Source: Anthostomella pinea
Lineage: Eukaryota > Ascomycota > Sordariomycetes > Xylariales > Xylariaceae
Direction of reading: 5' to 3'
NCBI GenBank assembly: GCA_963556695.1
Contig: CAUWAG010000003.1
Span: 248,001-312,000 of the forward strand
DNA length: 64,000 bases
The notes beneath the pieces are model-generated. The model searched no databases. It saw nothing but the letters and a program-made list of their open reading frames with translations, and was not told the origin of the DNA. How positions within the stretch are numbered: the stretch's first letter is position 1; each line of letters starts with the position of its first letter. The position numbers and the translations under genes were made by a program. Shown in pieces: positions 19,861-33,683 of the stretch.

Positions 19861-22800
19861 TCAACGTTTTATATGTATACATGAAAAAGAATTTTTACTA
19901 TTAATAAAATAGGCGTATATAGAGATTAAAAAAGGTTAATATATCACAGACTGATAATTACCATACTTACGTCTACTTATTTGAAGTTATATAATAAATT
20001 GTTAACTATAAATAAGTTTTTTTCCATTTAAATATTTTCCCCCAAAACAATTTCTTCCAAAAAAATTAATGATTTTTAAAAGTACTTTTCGTTTAAAAAC
20101 CTAAAAAAACGTTAAAGGAGAAGAAAATTTATGTGATTGATAATTAATTAACGACGTTAATACGATGGCGTAAGTTTCGTAATACAATTTTAAATGTATT
20201 AATATTGGAGTAAGAAGGTGGTAATCACTTAAAAGGAACAGGATAAAAGGTGATATATCCGCTAACTTAATCTATATAAATATCGGTTTTACTAAGTTTA
20301 AAAAATAGAAAAATAAACGACGTAAGATTGAAACTATAACAAAACTTTAATTATGCTTTTATAAGCCGTCTGTTTACAAACCACTCATTCTTTATATGAA
20401 CCTATATAAAAATTACTTTTCATAAAATCCAAAAATTATAACAAGGGAAAGTTTACTATAATTAATAAGGCGTATATTTGTTTTAGTAATAATATATTAC
20501 TAATATAAATAATAGAGATGGCTTACGTTATTATTCAAATAATTTAATATTAGTATATATATATTTAAATTACGATTAAAAGTCTGTATTTGTATTTATT
20601 GATTGTAGGAATTGGTAAAGTAAGAAACTTTTATCAATTATTTTCTCACAATTAACTGTAAGGGTTTTTATAGAACCCTTTACGTTGTACACCATTTTCA
20701 ATACTTCAAAACGTAAATTTTTTAAACATTTGTCTTTTATACATTTTTAAGAATAGGAGGTATTCAATACAAAGTTTTAAGCCTATTATTTTATATTTAT
20801 TACTAATTTTAGAACAAAAGATAATGATAATTATAACAAGCTTTTCTTTTAAAAACTATTTACAATTTTATAACATTTACATTTTAAATATATTCATTTA
20901 AGAGGTAAATCTACAGCAATCATTAGTCACAATAGATATAATTCTACGTATACTTGTATATAGTTTTCACTCATTATCCGTTATAATTTTACTTCTAATA
21001 CAAATATATATTAAATGTGAAACGTTTCATAAATAAATGAATAAAAAATCTAGGGCTTAATTATGTGTATTTGCTTTATTTGTTACATTATATTCAAAGG
21101 AGACTTGTAATATATCAATGATTTTATAAAAATGTAGTAATGTATATCAAATAATCATTGTTGTTCGCCTTTAAAATCCTGTTCATCTATATTGTTTACT
21201 TTTTTATTACAAGTTATGTCTGCATTTTCCATAAAACTTTTCAATCAAAAGTTATTAAATTTACATTTAATTAAGCTGTTAATTATATTGTTAAGTAACT
21301 CGAAATATAACTCGATACATTTTATATCTATTTTAACAACTAAACGTATGAGTACGATAGTTACTAGTTTAACTATAATAAACGCTACGTTAAAAACATT
21401 GCCATTTACGCTACAGCTATTTTCGTTTCGTAATATATACTTTTTAGCTCGAAAACTATTAACAGATTCAGTAGTATATAAAAATACTTATTTTTTAAGA
21501 TTTATATATTACTTATTATAACAGTAAAAGTTTCTTACCATATGTATAAATGTTTATAAAGATACAAAAATAAAATATTTTCGTTTAATAAAGGGTAAAT
21601 GAAGACCTTGTATTTTAATTCATTAAAAATCTTATTACATAATATAACATTAAAAAAATCTATATTCTTAACTTCCTTCTTAGTCAGGAGATGTCCTAAT
21701 AATAACCGGCTGTTTTTACGATTTCTATAACGGTTAATATATTAATTAATATACCATGAAGTGGAATAACACTTTTTACGGTTATTAAACAATATATATA
21801 GCAACAATTATTAATCAGTAAAAAATGAGACTTTTAATCTTTAAATTATGTACGTTGTTTACCTTTTGTTTTATTCCTAAATACTTTATTATTTAAAATG
21901 TCTACTACGTTTTGGAACATTTTCTAATAATTATAGTGGCTTTGATACCTTAGGAACTATGAAAGTAAGCCACATATCAAAACGAGAATTAGTATTTTAA
22001 TTAATATCGAGTTTTCGATATTTAGGTTCATTTTCTTATAAGATAAATATACATATTAACATGAAATATTAACATATATGTTAATTTCTATTAATTTCTA
22101 TATTATGTAGCAGCAAGTAGAATATCTATTAGCATTGTCAACGACAACTAACTTTTTATTTAATAATATATAAACCTTCATATATTATCATGGGTTAAAA
22201 CAGTTGTAATTCCATATTTATTAATGTTATATGTCTTATAACTAACCAACGCGCTTTACCTATATAAAACGAGAAACATACTTTAAAAATGCGCTACTCA
22301 ATATAAAAGAATCGAAGTATGAAATAATACCTTTCCATTATAACTATTAATAATTATACCGGAGTAAACAATAGTTATATTTCAGCAAGTAAAATTTAAT
22401 CTTTATACTAAGCTACTAATTTCAAATATAAACCATTAAGAACTTTTTTGAAAGTATCTATGATATTTAATACCTAATTTCATAATATATCAATTAATTA
22501 TTTCAGTGTTACTTCTTTATGAAAAAGTTACATTTAAATCTTATAGTAAAATTATGTAAAAAATATCCCACATAAGATTAATGCCTTTCTTAAGTTTACA
22601 AAAAGGTTCAAGCGTTAAAGCTGAACTATAGCTTACTTAACCTTCTACGGTTTTGATAAATTTACGATTATTAGCTGCAGTTTTAACGTAAGTATTAAGT
22701 AAAAATAGTGTTGGCTTTCGTCAATTGATTTTTTTTAAAACATTTTAATCTTAATACGAGAAAGCTTGTTTCTAATTTTATGGTAAAATGGATTTGATTA

Positions 22801-25196
22801 ATTACTATAAAAAGCTTATATACAGTACTTTAAAGGTTTATCTTAATACTTGAACCCGTAAATTATGTTATTAAAATCGATAAATATACGGTTAGGTACT
22901 TTATACTTCTTAAATTTACAGCTTAAATAATAAAAGTTGATAATTTTATCAATTGTATAGTTATAGCTATATTATAATGTTCTAAATGCGGGCTACCTTT
23001 TGATATATTTTTAGCTACTTACCTCTTTATTAGCTATATTCTTTTATAACCTTTGATAACATAGCTTAACTTCAATGAACGGTTAAGTAATAAGGGAATA
23101 CTATTATTAAATTGGTTCAATAGTTTAAACTGAGAGGTTAGACTCATATTGATATACCTCTGAATTTCTCTCTAAATATAAAATTCGAAGGCGGTATATT
23201 ATTATGAATAATTTTGACTTAAGAACTATATTACAGCTTAATATCTATATTACCTGCCTTACAAATCTTTATATATTACAATTAAGCCGTGAGACTTGTT
23301 CTTTTTCATTTCGTATTAATTCAATAGCCTTAAATACATTTCTTAATTACTTTAAAACCTTTTGTTAAAATGAAAAAAAAAATTCAATCGAACAAGTGCG
23401 GATACGCGTTAAAGCCGCAGTCTAATGGTTAAAAACGTATTATTTCGTAAGTATATGAAACAATAATCTTTATTATCATCATTTATAGTAATGTTTTCGT
23501 TACTAATAACTTTATAATTGAAACATTGCATATCATTAACGATAATTAGGCTCTTGTTAATACATATAAAAAGGTAAGTATATATTAACTTTTTATACCG
23601 GTATTATCAAGTTTGAAGCTTTCATTAAAAATGAAACTTTATTTATTTCAAAGCGGGAAATTGGGGTTTAAGCATATTTTAGGTGATAAGTATTAAGAAT
23701 TTAATTTAACAAATCACGAATTTTCTTAGCTCTTACGCTATAAGTATAAAATTCAACAAGTTTCAAGTAATATGCCCCTTTTCCTTTTTAATAAACCTAA
23801 ATATTAACGTATTGTCGTTAAAAGAATAAAGTTTATACTATAAGTTAAAGTATTTTTCTTATCATTATTACGAGAAATAGTAGTTATCGTTTCGTTAACA
23901 AGGCGTGTTATTTTTAAGTAATAATTATGATAAGAAAAAGAAAAAGAGACTTTTTAAAAGATTTTAATATTTCGAGCTTTTTGAATATTTCGAAGGTGTT
24001 AAAAATTAAGAAGTTTAAGCGTTTTATATTTCTCGTAAATCTTGCATTTAAATCGTTTTAAGGCGGTTTAATGGCATGATAAAAGCCAAGAATTAAACAG
24101 ATATACATATCAATATATGTCAAAGCGGCAATTTAACGGTCGGATATATTTTATCAATTATATAATAAGCGCCTTGATATTGAATGTTTTTATGATAAAG
24201 ATGATTAAATTTAATAATAACAAACAGAACTTCGTTTGTATTTACTATCTACTTTAAAGCTTAATAATAAATAGTTCCAAAAGGAAAAAAAATTTAAAGA
24301 CAAGTAAAACTAAGGTAAAGTTTAGCGATATAAAAGTTAAGATAACCGTGAGTAAGGATATAAGATAAAATAAAAGATAAAAGCGTATAATTAAACGAAA
24401 ATCGCCAAGAATAATGAGTTAAAATATAGTAAGAATATAAAGTTTAGTCTGTACTTTTTAATTATAAAATTTGTTCAATAAAGTGTAATACAGGATTTCA
24501 CATACGAATTTATTTTGGAACAATAATTTAATAAATCTGCCGGCAGGTAATAATAAGTTTTAAATGTTTTAATATTTAGCTGCTTTGAAATCGAAAGTTA
24601 AAATTTAACGTTAAGCTAATAAATCTTTTTTAATAGCCTTGTTTGTAAAGCATAAATTCTTTTTAACGGTAATCGAAATACAAAGTGTTAAGTTTTTAAG
24701 TTTTTAAGTTCGAATTATCTCGTCAGCAGAAAATTTAACGGCTGCGTGTATAGCAGCGGTTTGAAATTATTTTGCTTGACTTTTCCAATAAGGAAAATTC
24801 TGTTCCACTTTTTGAAAAACATGCTTCCAAAATATCGAAAGGTAACTAAAATAATTCCTCGTAAAGTAATATTTTTACCTCTAATACGTATATGTCACAT
24901 TCTTAAAAACGGCTAAGTATGCCTTACAATCAGTTAAACAACAAGTTAACCATCCTCATTATTTTCATTATATAATTACCGTCCCGGTATTATAATAAAT
25001 ATGAACAAAGACTAATAAGTAAGTTATAAACCTCATGCTAAAGTTATAAAGCCGAAATTAACTTCGATAATTATTAAAATAGAAAGGTAGCAATTAAATA
25101 AAACAGGCAAAATTTTTAAGCTTAAAAAAAAAAGGATATACTTTAAGATCGAAAGAGGAGCACTTTGTATTTCTTTTTACCTAAATTAATAAACCA
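19861..25196. other. AT-rich stretch, nothing recognised
   Basis: More than 5 kb of RIP-type AT-rich DNA. The longest open frame (21192-21521, 109 codons) consists of L, I, N, F, S and T residues expected from base composition and is not regarded as a gene. No island of normal GC. Confidence 0.5.
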
Positions 25197-25361
25197 GCTG
25201 GTGGGTGATTTTCCTAAAAACACGTGTGAATAATAAAAGGTTGCACAACTGGTACAAAGCTCCGTCGTCCGGCCTGTATGTTATTGCACTAGAATCTTAT
25301 ATATATAATAGCCTATCTTTACGACAGCTTAACTTTTAATCAACCACGCTCCCTTTTAAAT
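25197..25361 (+). repeat. roughly 170-bp dispersed repeat, copy 1
   Basis: Shares GGTGGGTGATT, AAAGCTCCGTCGTCCGGCC, ACGACAGCTTAAC and CTCCCTTTTAAATA in order with copies at 33.7 and 48.1 kb. Differences are mainly C-to-T or G-to-A. The class is unknown. Confidence 0.75.
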
Positions 25362-28300
25362 ACCGGGGTTTTAATAACTTTCGCCCCGGACATATTATTA
25401 GGCTATATCGTAAGCTTTATCTTCTTGTTATACTTATCGTAATTATTTACTATTAGGTTTAAAGATCAGTTCGTACATATGTATATTAAAAATCTTGACT
25501 AATTAACTGCAAGCAATTAGATATAGCCTTACCCGTTTGATATTAGCCTTATTAGTTTGACATATACGTATAGATAAATAAATAAAAGATTAACGTTATT
25601 ATAAAAACTACTGGTAAAACCATAGCTCGTAAAATTTAATAACCTTTATCATACCTTTTAACGATTTATAATCAAAAGTAACGTTTATTATTCCGTTCCC
25701 GAATTTAAAATAATGCTTAACGATTAAAACAAGTACTAAACACTTTAAGCACTAGTTTAAACACCACTCCGCAACTATATAATTAAGTTCCTTACACTTT
25801 AACGAAAAGGAGACGATCCGGAAATGCCTGGCCCCCATATAAAAAGTCCCCGACCTATTATCTATTAACGAATTTAACGGTATAAAATCAGCTATAAAAT
25901 AGGTATTTACGCTGATGTAGTAATTTAAGATAGTTAGTTACAGAAAAGATAACATGTCTGCCTTAAAACCAATCAAAGCAATTAACATACTTTTAAAGAA
26001 GCTTACTGCCTCCTTTTCTAACACTAAAGTAAAAACATAATAAATTATCGAAAGAGCTTCTTTAAACTCCGTTATGAAGGAAGACGTTACTAACATTTAA
26101 AGACTCTTCAAACCCCAGTTTTCAAGCTGAATTATAAATAGCTGATTATACAAAATAAAAAACCTTACGTGAATTTACTAAAGAGAAAAAGAGTCGTTAA
26201 TCGAGTATTATAATAGAATCAAAAACGCTAGTACAACTAAGGGATAAAGACATGCTCCTCGAATTATAAAGAGAATAGATCCTCCCTTTATAACAACAAT
26301 AATTTTCCATAAAAGAATTATTACTTAATTTATTAATAAGATTAAAGACTACGTACTCCGCTAAAAGCCCCTTACTGATTAAACCCATTATACACGATCT
26401 TTTTATAAATATTGTAAAAACAAATTCAAAATTTGAAATAAGTTAGGAAATCCCACAAGAAGACATAAAAAGAGCACGAAAAAGGATTGTATATAAGAAT
26501 GTTTCTAACATAATTAAGAATAAACCGCTTATAATTTAAGTATAAGTATTTATAAAGTTTTAAGCGCTAAGTAATACACTGTTTGAATAATAATTTTACG
26601 TACCTTTTAAGTATCAACCCCTTTTTACTTTCGTAAATACTAGTATACCAACTTTCGCAATAATAACCTCTTTAATAACAACTCTTTTTATAACAGTCAA
26701 GTTTTTACCAAGTATAATGGTGATAACAACTATAAATATATCGACATCTCTATTAAAAATCAGCATCGTAAGTAAGAAATGGTCTTACTACTTAGAATTC
26801 GATTAAAAATGTTATGATTACTATTAAATTAGCCATATCGTAAAAGATTACTTTTAACCGCTATAGTTTTAATTTACTGAATAAGTAAACCTTGGCACGT
26901 AAATGACGCCCTTAAATTAAAAACCGATTAACTAGCTATTTTAAAAAAAAACCTCTTTGAGATATTAAAATATTTCAATTATCCTTTTGTGAACGAAACG
27001 TAAACCTTGTTAAAAAAAGACTTTATTATAAACGTGGAGGAAAAGATCACACGATGGGTACATATAAAGGTTTCAAAACTAACTAACTTTAAAACTGGGA
27101 ATAATGATGTCTTTAAAGCTTTTACCTATTTGTACCAAGGATTAACACTCGGCGGGCAATAATTTAAAATAATTTATACGGTTAGCAGTAGTATAATTAA
27201 TAGCAGGAATGGAATTAACAGCTATATCAGCTACAACATAAGCAGCAGTACGCTCTTGAGCAGCAAAGTTATTAGCAATAATGTTACGAAACTTAGCAAA
27301 AAACATATAGCGAGCCTATATACACTACTAAAAATCAACGTAGCGATAATTAAAACTTCCAAATGCAAAATTTCAAAACTAAGTCAAATATTAACAAGTT
27401 AATATATAAGATTATTAAAGTAAATACTAAACCTTAAATAACTATAAACATTAATAATGATATCAACTTATTATCTTCCTTACTTAATCGTAATAAAAGA
27501 AGCTGCTTTCTTAATTGCTTACGATTCAACGGTAAAAGCCGCAGTTATTGAAAACGTAAATACGAAGAAAAGAATGATAAAAAGAATTTGATATATATAT
27601 ACTATAATACCACTTAATAAAATATAAAAGGCTACCACTACGAAAAACACTACTAGAGAAAAAAAAATCCAAACAGCCTTTTAAAACCGATAGCACTAAT
27701 TAGAAAGCAAATATTTAACGGACCTATCAAGTTTAAGACCATATTAAAACCCACAAAAATAAAGGTTTTTCATATAAACCTAATTTGAACCAGCCTTAAG
27801 TTTAGCTAAAACTTCCGCCATCTTTTTATAAAGGTTAATAAAAAAGCCAAAAAAAACACGAAAAGTTATATAAAGCATACTAGCGCCACCCCTAACAAAA
27901 TGAAAGAAAAAAAACCTATCATTGTTTATACCTCTGAAGTCTTCCATTTAAACCTCACATTGCAGTTTTTGAAATGGCATAAAGCTATTAAAGTTAAGAT
28001 ATTAAGCTTCGTTACGCTTATAAATAAAGGAAGCGATGTAATCATGATTCATCTCGTACTCGTTTTTAAATAAGAAATAAAGAAAAAGATTTTAAAAGAG
28101 ATTAATATAGATCGCGTATCGATAATCAATATTAATAAATTAGTCTTATATATATAAGTTTGTAATATTTAACCTATTGGTTAAAATTATTAATTCATTA
28201 GTTTAAATGCTTATTAAACCCGAAAGCAGAAAATTACGATACAATGCTATTACTTAAGTTACTTTCATTTTAAGAAATAAATGTTAATATTAACGTCCGA

Positions 28301-29438
28301 TAATTACTCATTACTATAGGAAACGTGACGTATGGAAAACAATTAATTACACTTAAAGGACTATAAATAATTTTTACAAGCACGTTCTACAAGCTATAGC
28401 TATTTAAAATAATAAATACTAATGAACCCATTTTATAACTAATATTCGAACGTTTAAAGGACTTGGATAATCAGAATCCACGGGTAGAAAATCTCCCCGA
28501 CTCGTTAGGGTCTGATTTAAAAAAAGGTTAACATAACATTAAGAATAATACCTAGTTAAAAAAAGCCCAAAAACCAAATAAAAGCTAAGTAAACTATTTT
28601 GATTTAGGTAGGTTATTAAGTTATTTAATAATATAATTAAAAAGGATACATTATTAACAACTAACGGTTAAAATATAATTACTATTTAAAAAAATATCCT
28701 ACCGGGATCTTTATTTGCCTCTTTTTATCAAAACGGATTTTACGTACTATGCCTAACCAATTTGAATTTACGAAAGAAAACGTGTAAGCAATTGCATACT
28801 ATAGTTAATATTTTATCCCTTAATAAACTTTATCATCTCGATCAGTTAGTAATATTAAGCGAAAAGAAAACGATTAACCGCCTCTTAAAAACCAAAATTT
28901 TTTTTTTAAGCAGCATCGTAACAATGTCTTCTATAACTCGATAAATATTAAAAAACCTAATCGTTATTAGGAAAAACTCTTTCGATTAAAAATTTAAAAC
29001 CTGGTTTAAAAAGAAAAGACCCCTCCTAAGCGCCCTAGTATTAAAAACCAAAAAGATACACTATATGCAGATACAATATATTTATAAACATTATACTATT
29101 ATATCGATCGAAAATATAAATCCCATAGATCTTTTTAAGTATAAAATTATGCTTCAACATCGATTTAAGCGACGTTAGTAGTTAACAAATAATATTATTA
29201 CCTTAAAATACTCACCCAATTATTTATCGACGTAAGATTATATAAGTACTTGAAAGAAGTTAACAAAAAACTTTAATTAAATTGCAATATTTGTTCTCGT
29301 TATTAAAATCAAGGATGTTAAAAGTTTAAGATTTATAGTTTAAGTCCCGTTTAATTATTATCTTTAGAAAAATCAACAAAGAGTTTTAAAAATTACATCT
29401 AGTATTATTATTAGATGTTTATTAACGGTTAAATAATT
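25362..29438. other. AT-rich stretch, degraded repeats
   Basis: RIP-degraded DNA with no intact gene. At 27370-27140 on the minus strand a fairly protein-like frame remains (ARYMFFAKFRNIIANN...), but it has stops just upstream and cannot be assigned. The ORF 28762-28944 is short and compositional. Confidence 0.45.
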
Positions 29439-29903
29439 TGTGACGAGCCGTCTAACCTATAAGGCTAAAGGGTTCTATAGGGTTTATGTTCTGAGGTAAG
29501 TCAACACAAAGGACGATAGAGGCTTCTGTCAACTAGAAGACACTCAGATGCTGGGGCTTGGTCTGATCCAGGAGATCACTGTATAGTCGAGTCGTCAGGA
29601 GAATTCTCCCACCTTAAGGTTGGCTAAGATGCTTAGATTGATCACTGAGGTAGAGACTGTCTATCTATCTAGCTGGGAAATGTCCGTCCTTATATATCCA
29701 ATCTCTCCCTCACTGATGGAGTAGGATCACCTTGTCCCAGAGTAATGCTCACTGGCTCACTCCCTGATCCAGTAATCCGTCACGTGACCTTTGTTATGTA
29801 ATCCGTAATACCCATTGTTCCGTTCCTGGCTTCTGATTCCCTTGGTTCTTGGTGTACTCCCCTTGGCCCTCCAACAGGCCATGGTGTTTGTTAGTTGGTA
29901 ACA
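29439..29903. mobile_element. solo LTR 1 (465 bp)
   Basis: Normal-GC island beginning TGTGACGAGCC and ending GGTAACA, so TG...CA ends, flanked by a perfect 5-bp target duplication TAATT at 29434-29438 and 29904-29908. No internal retroelement sequence adjoins it, so this is a solo LTR left by recombination. It shows little RIP compared with its surroundings. Confidence 0.88.
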
Positions 29904-30439
29904 TAATTATTGAGTAGGCATATATTTTAAGTTCGATTTGAAGCGTAGCTACTAAGCAATTTTTATACACCTTAATATCAAATATATACTAGCTTTCAAA
30001 TGCTAGGATTCTCGCAACTTTAACTCATAAATTTCCCTTAAAGAACCATATTAACAAGTTATTCTATAACGAAAAAAGATTAAAAATTTCAAGACCAATC
30101 CTTGAGCATAATCTAAAGCCCTTATTAATTTATATTAAATCTTTGAACGTAATGTTAAAAATAACCAAGCATATCGACAATATCTTTTATTTATATGAAG
30201 ACATGAATAATTAGTTAGACTTTATTGAAACGACTTCTTATTGGGTATTTTTTAAAATCGTTTGAAACTTTTCATGAAGAAGTGCGCTATTAGCTTAAAA
30301 AATTTCAAACTTTAAAAATTATTTATAAAACATACAAGTATAATATTATTAAGCTATTAAAAGCTCGAAAGATACGCACTTAGCTTACTGTTATTAATTA
30401 AAAATGGGTTCTTAGTGTATAAGTGGCCTTAACCTTTAT

Positions 30440-31010
30440 AAGCGGTTTACGAAGAATTTTTTTTGAAATCGAACGACCGCTTTTAAGAAATATTAAGTAA
30501 AAATAAAGATAAAATAAAAATTATAACGTTCAAGCTATTGGAAACAATTTACATAAAAGCTGTTAAGATTAATAAGACGACTAATACGGTTTTATCATTA
30601 AATTTACTTTAAGTTATATTATTATATAATAATAAAAACCGTATTAGTCGTCTTATTAAACATAATAACTTTCTTTTTACTAAACCTTAAAAATATTACG
30701 GCATTTATAAAAGAGAAGTACACGATCGTTGAATTTATTAAGAAATACGCTTGATACTTTCAAACACAAAAGCTATCCATTATTTATATTAATTATAAGT
30801 CTTTTACGTTGTTTTCGTTTTATTTTAATATTAAAGATATTCAGGCTTCATAAATGGGTCAGTTCTACATATTAAACGTTTATATCTTTTAAATTAAAGG
30901 CGAGCACAACCTCATAGCTGATATTCTTCCTCGCACGATTTTTCTTAATCAAAAGTATAAAAACGACTTTAAACAGTTTAATAACGTTAACGAAACAGAC
31001 TCTTAAGTTT
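30440..31010 (+). pseudogene. Ty3/gypsy-like RNase H relic
   Basis: The frame from 30719 reads YTIVEFIKKYA*YFQTQ, then IIYINYKSF, then (30896-30934) KGEHNLIADILPR, with RIP-type stops between. This matches the RNase H domain end of Ty3/gypsy polyproteins, where the pattern is E..AIV..., YTDHKSL, then GE.N..AD.LSR. Just upstream, KYYGIYKRE in a neighbouring frame fits the same domain after a frameshift. Polymerase and integrase parts are too degraded to read. Confidence 0.65.
30569..30659. repeat. 27-28-bp near-perfect inverted repeat (hairpin)
   Basis: The left arm (30569-30595) begins TTAATAAGACGACTAATACG. The right arm (30632-30659) is its reverse complement with one extra T in a T-run. 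The loop is about 36 nt of AT-rich DNA. It lies inside the gypsy-like relic. Confidence 0.95.
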
Positions 31011-32375
31011 AAAAAGATAGTTTTAGTAGTTATAAAAAGCTCTTTAACAAAATATTAAATAATAAAATTAATGCTTATATCGATCGACTTGCTGTTAAAG
31101 TTATAAAAGCATACTTAATAAAAGTATAAGTGTTCAATAATAAAGTAACAGAACTACATCAAATTCAAATGTTATTGAAACATATGTTATATACCTTAGA
31201 TTTAACTATGCAAAAAACGACGTTAAGCTTAAATCTAACTAATTAAAAACGATTAATCAAGATTGTTATAAGACATCTTCGTGTTATTAAAACGTTTATA
31301 GATATCTTACAAAAAAGCTAAAATTTAAAACAAGGTAGGAATAAAAGCATTAATTAATCAAACATACAACTTGAACTTAATAAAAAGATATTTAAACACT
31401 ATTATTAAGGCGTATAAACAAAATGTTCAATAAAAGAAGTAGTCCTTAATGCCTTTTTGTTTTTCTTTCGTCAAATCAGTTCTATTTAAATAAAACAATT
31501 TATTAGCTTCCGATAACGAAAAATGCTTATTACTACGTGCTAGGCTGCTCATAATATGCTCGCTTTAATCTTATAAAGCGTTAAGGACCTCATCTATGTA
31601 TTACTATATGCGAGCTTTATTAAATTATTATGATCAATTTTGCTAGCCCTTTCTCCCATTTTAAACGACGCGTTAAGTACTTGTTTTATATCGTTAACCC
31701 TTTCTTTAAAGCTAAATAAACATGCCTTACCAAAGATTATATATTAAAGTCCGTAATAGCCTTAGTTAAAAGGATAGAAGGATGAAGTCGGTAGCACTCC
31801 CTTTAAACTATATGCTAATTTTAACAACGCGTTTATATCTAATAAAACTAGAAACATATTTAATAAAAAAAGTATTGACATTATTACCACATCATCCAAC
31901 TTTCATAAGAATGTTAGGTTCGTTAAATTTTCTATTAAAATGATACAAATCTATTAAACAAGCTTAGGCTAAAAACGACTACGTAAGTTAAATATATACG
32001 CTACTTTAATAATAAAAGTTAAGATTTACCACATTCGAGATCCGTTATAGCCACCTTACAAAAGGACTATATAAACAAAAGGACTTAATAAGTGTTAATG
32101 CTACCTTCCGCTATACGCTCCAAACCAACTCATTTAAAACGCCCGAGAAAAATAAATAAGAAAACCTTATAATTCAACACGTTCATCGCTTAGAATATTG
32201 TGAAGAATTCATGAAGATTATATACGAAAATAAATGAATACGTAAACAAGCTCTCTATTACGTAAGATAAACAGATCTATATATTAACGCTTTAATGATA
32301 TTAAAATAGGATAGCAACTAAGAAAAGCTCGCTCTCAAATAGCAAAACCCATTTAAAATTAAGCAAGAAGTTAAT
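31011..32375. other. AT-rich stretch downstream of the gypsy relic
   Basis: In the order of Ty3/gypsy elements this would be integrase sequence, but I see no integrase motif that survives. No other gene. Confidence 0.35.
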
Positions 32376-32633
32376 TGTCACGTTCTGGAGATGAGATAGG
32401 ACGTAACAGCCCTGTATACACTATCTACGTATGAAAATCTCTTGGTGAGGAGGGAAGAAGAGATCGAGCCCACCAGCCATTTCTGGTGGGGGATATGATC
32501 TGTGTGCCCGCCCCACTATCCGTTGCCCTAGTGGCTGGCGGATCAAAAGTCGCTCCGCTCACGTGACCAATCCACGTGAGTGGCTTGGAGTTCTGATGGT
32601 ATGGGTGACCATACGGGTGACCATACCATCACA
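32376..32633. mobile_element. solo LTR 2 (258 bp)
   Basis: Normal-GC island beginning TGTCACGTTCTGGAG and ending CCATACCATCACA, flanked by the 5-bp duplication TTAAT at 32371-32375 and 32634-32638. It shares the internal blocks GGTGAGGAGGGAAGAAG and TTCTGGTGGGGGAT with the solo LTR at 62706-62951. Near its 3' end it carries a duplicated GGGTGACCATAC block within 11-bp inverted arms. Confidence 0.9.
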
Positions 32634-32638
32634 TTAAT

Positions 32639-33003
32639 AAGAATTTGTCCAGCTTAAAAAACTTAGATAAAACTATTGTTATAAAAAGGATAAATTATTA
32701 CCAATCAACTTTAAAGCTATTCATTCCTTGAAATAATGATTTAAATAATATAAGTTAAAAGTACCGTTTAAACAACAACTACGACAACCGACTTAACGAT
32801 CTTTTATTATTATTTCTTCAACTTAGCTATTTAATAGCCTTGCTTTAAACTTAGCCACACTACTGATAAAGGGTCTAATACTATTTAACTAGCCCAAAAA
32901 AATACCATCTATTACCGCCGGCCTAAATAAGTTATAATAAATAATAATAAAACGAAAGTTTTTTCTTATTTTACGGCTCTATATATCTATAAGTAGTTGA
33001 TAC
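32639..33003. other. AT-rich stretch, nothing recognised
   Basis: RIP-type sequence between two LTR islands; no feature seen. Confidence 0.5.
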
Positions 33004-33180
33004 TGTGACGGTCTACCCACCAGGTCACGTGTAGATTAGATAAGGAAGGACACCACTATATGTGCTGCAGCCATTCTGGTGCACGCACACCTGGATTCCT
33101 TTCCATCCTCAACTTGTTATTTTAGGAATACAACACCAGATTTCACCACAACGCCGTAGGCATCGTGATAAGTACATCCT
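33004..33180. mobile_element. LTR-like island 4
   Basis: Normal-GC island that begins TGTGACGGTCTACCC, like the other LTR starts here. One possible LTR end is at ...GAATACAACA (33135), followed by a leader-like CCAGATTTCACCACAACGCC. No target duplication found, so it may be the remaining 5' LTR and leader of a degraded element rather than a solo LTR. Confidence 0.5.
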
Positions 33181-33683
33181 TTAAAGACTCTCAACCCATT
33201 TCCGTACTTAGCTACCTAATTAGAATGGCAACTTTATATATAAACAAAAATAGTTAGCCTTTAAATAATACGTAATTTTTAAATTAGTAACGAATTTCGG
33301 TTTAATTAATAATTATAGATTTATTACTAGTTAAAACTATGTACAACCTTAATGAGGCGTTCAGGGGATTTTGATAATGTATATGCCTAATTAGCTGGAC
33401 TTATAGATCCCCGGATTATCTTCGGCACGCTATAATTTTTAAAAAGTAAGATTTATAACGGCTACGCACTGGGTCCTATTACTGATCGAGCGTTAAATTG
33501 TCATTTCTTTACTAGTTGACTAGCAGGTTAAAGATCTGATTTGATAAATTACACCATATTAATTTAGCACTAAGGTTGATTCCCGACCGACCGTAGGTTA
33601 GTTTTGGTTTATACGTCGCGTTTATTTAGTATATTTAAAAGTTGGTACGCAAAAACGCGCGGTTATTATGCCTTAGACTAGCT

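Noticed and set aside
21192..21521. 109-codon ORF in the AT desert
   Set aside because: Residues are those forced by AT-rich sequence (L, I, N, S, F, T); no motif and RIP-type surroundings.
27140..27370. Minus-strand open stretch reading ARYMFFAKFRNIIANN...
   Set aside because: More protein-like than its surroundings but short, with stops immediately upstream and no family I can name; could be a retroelement relic.
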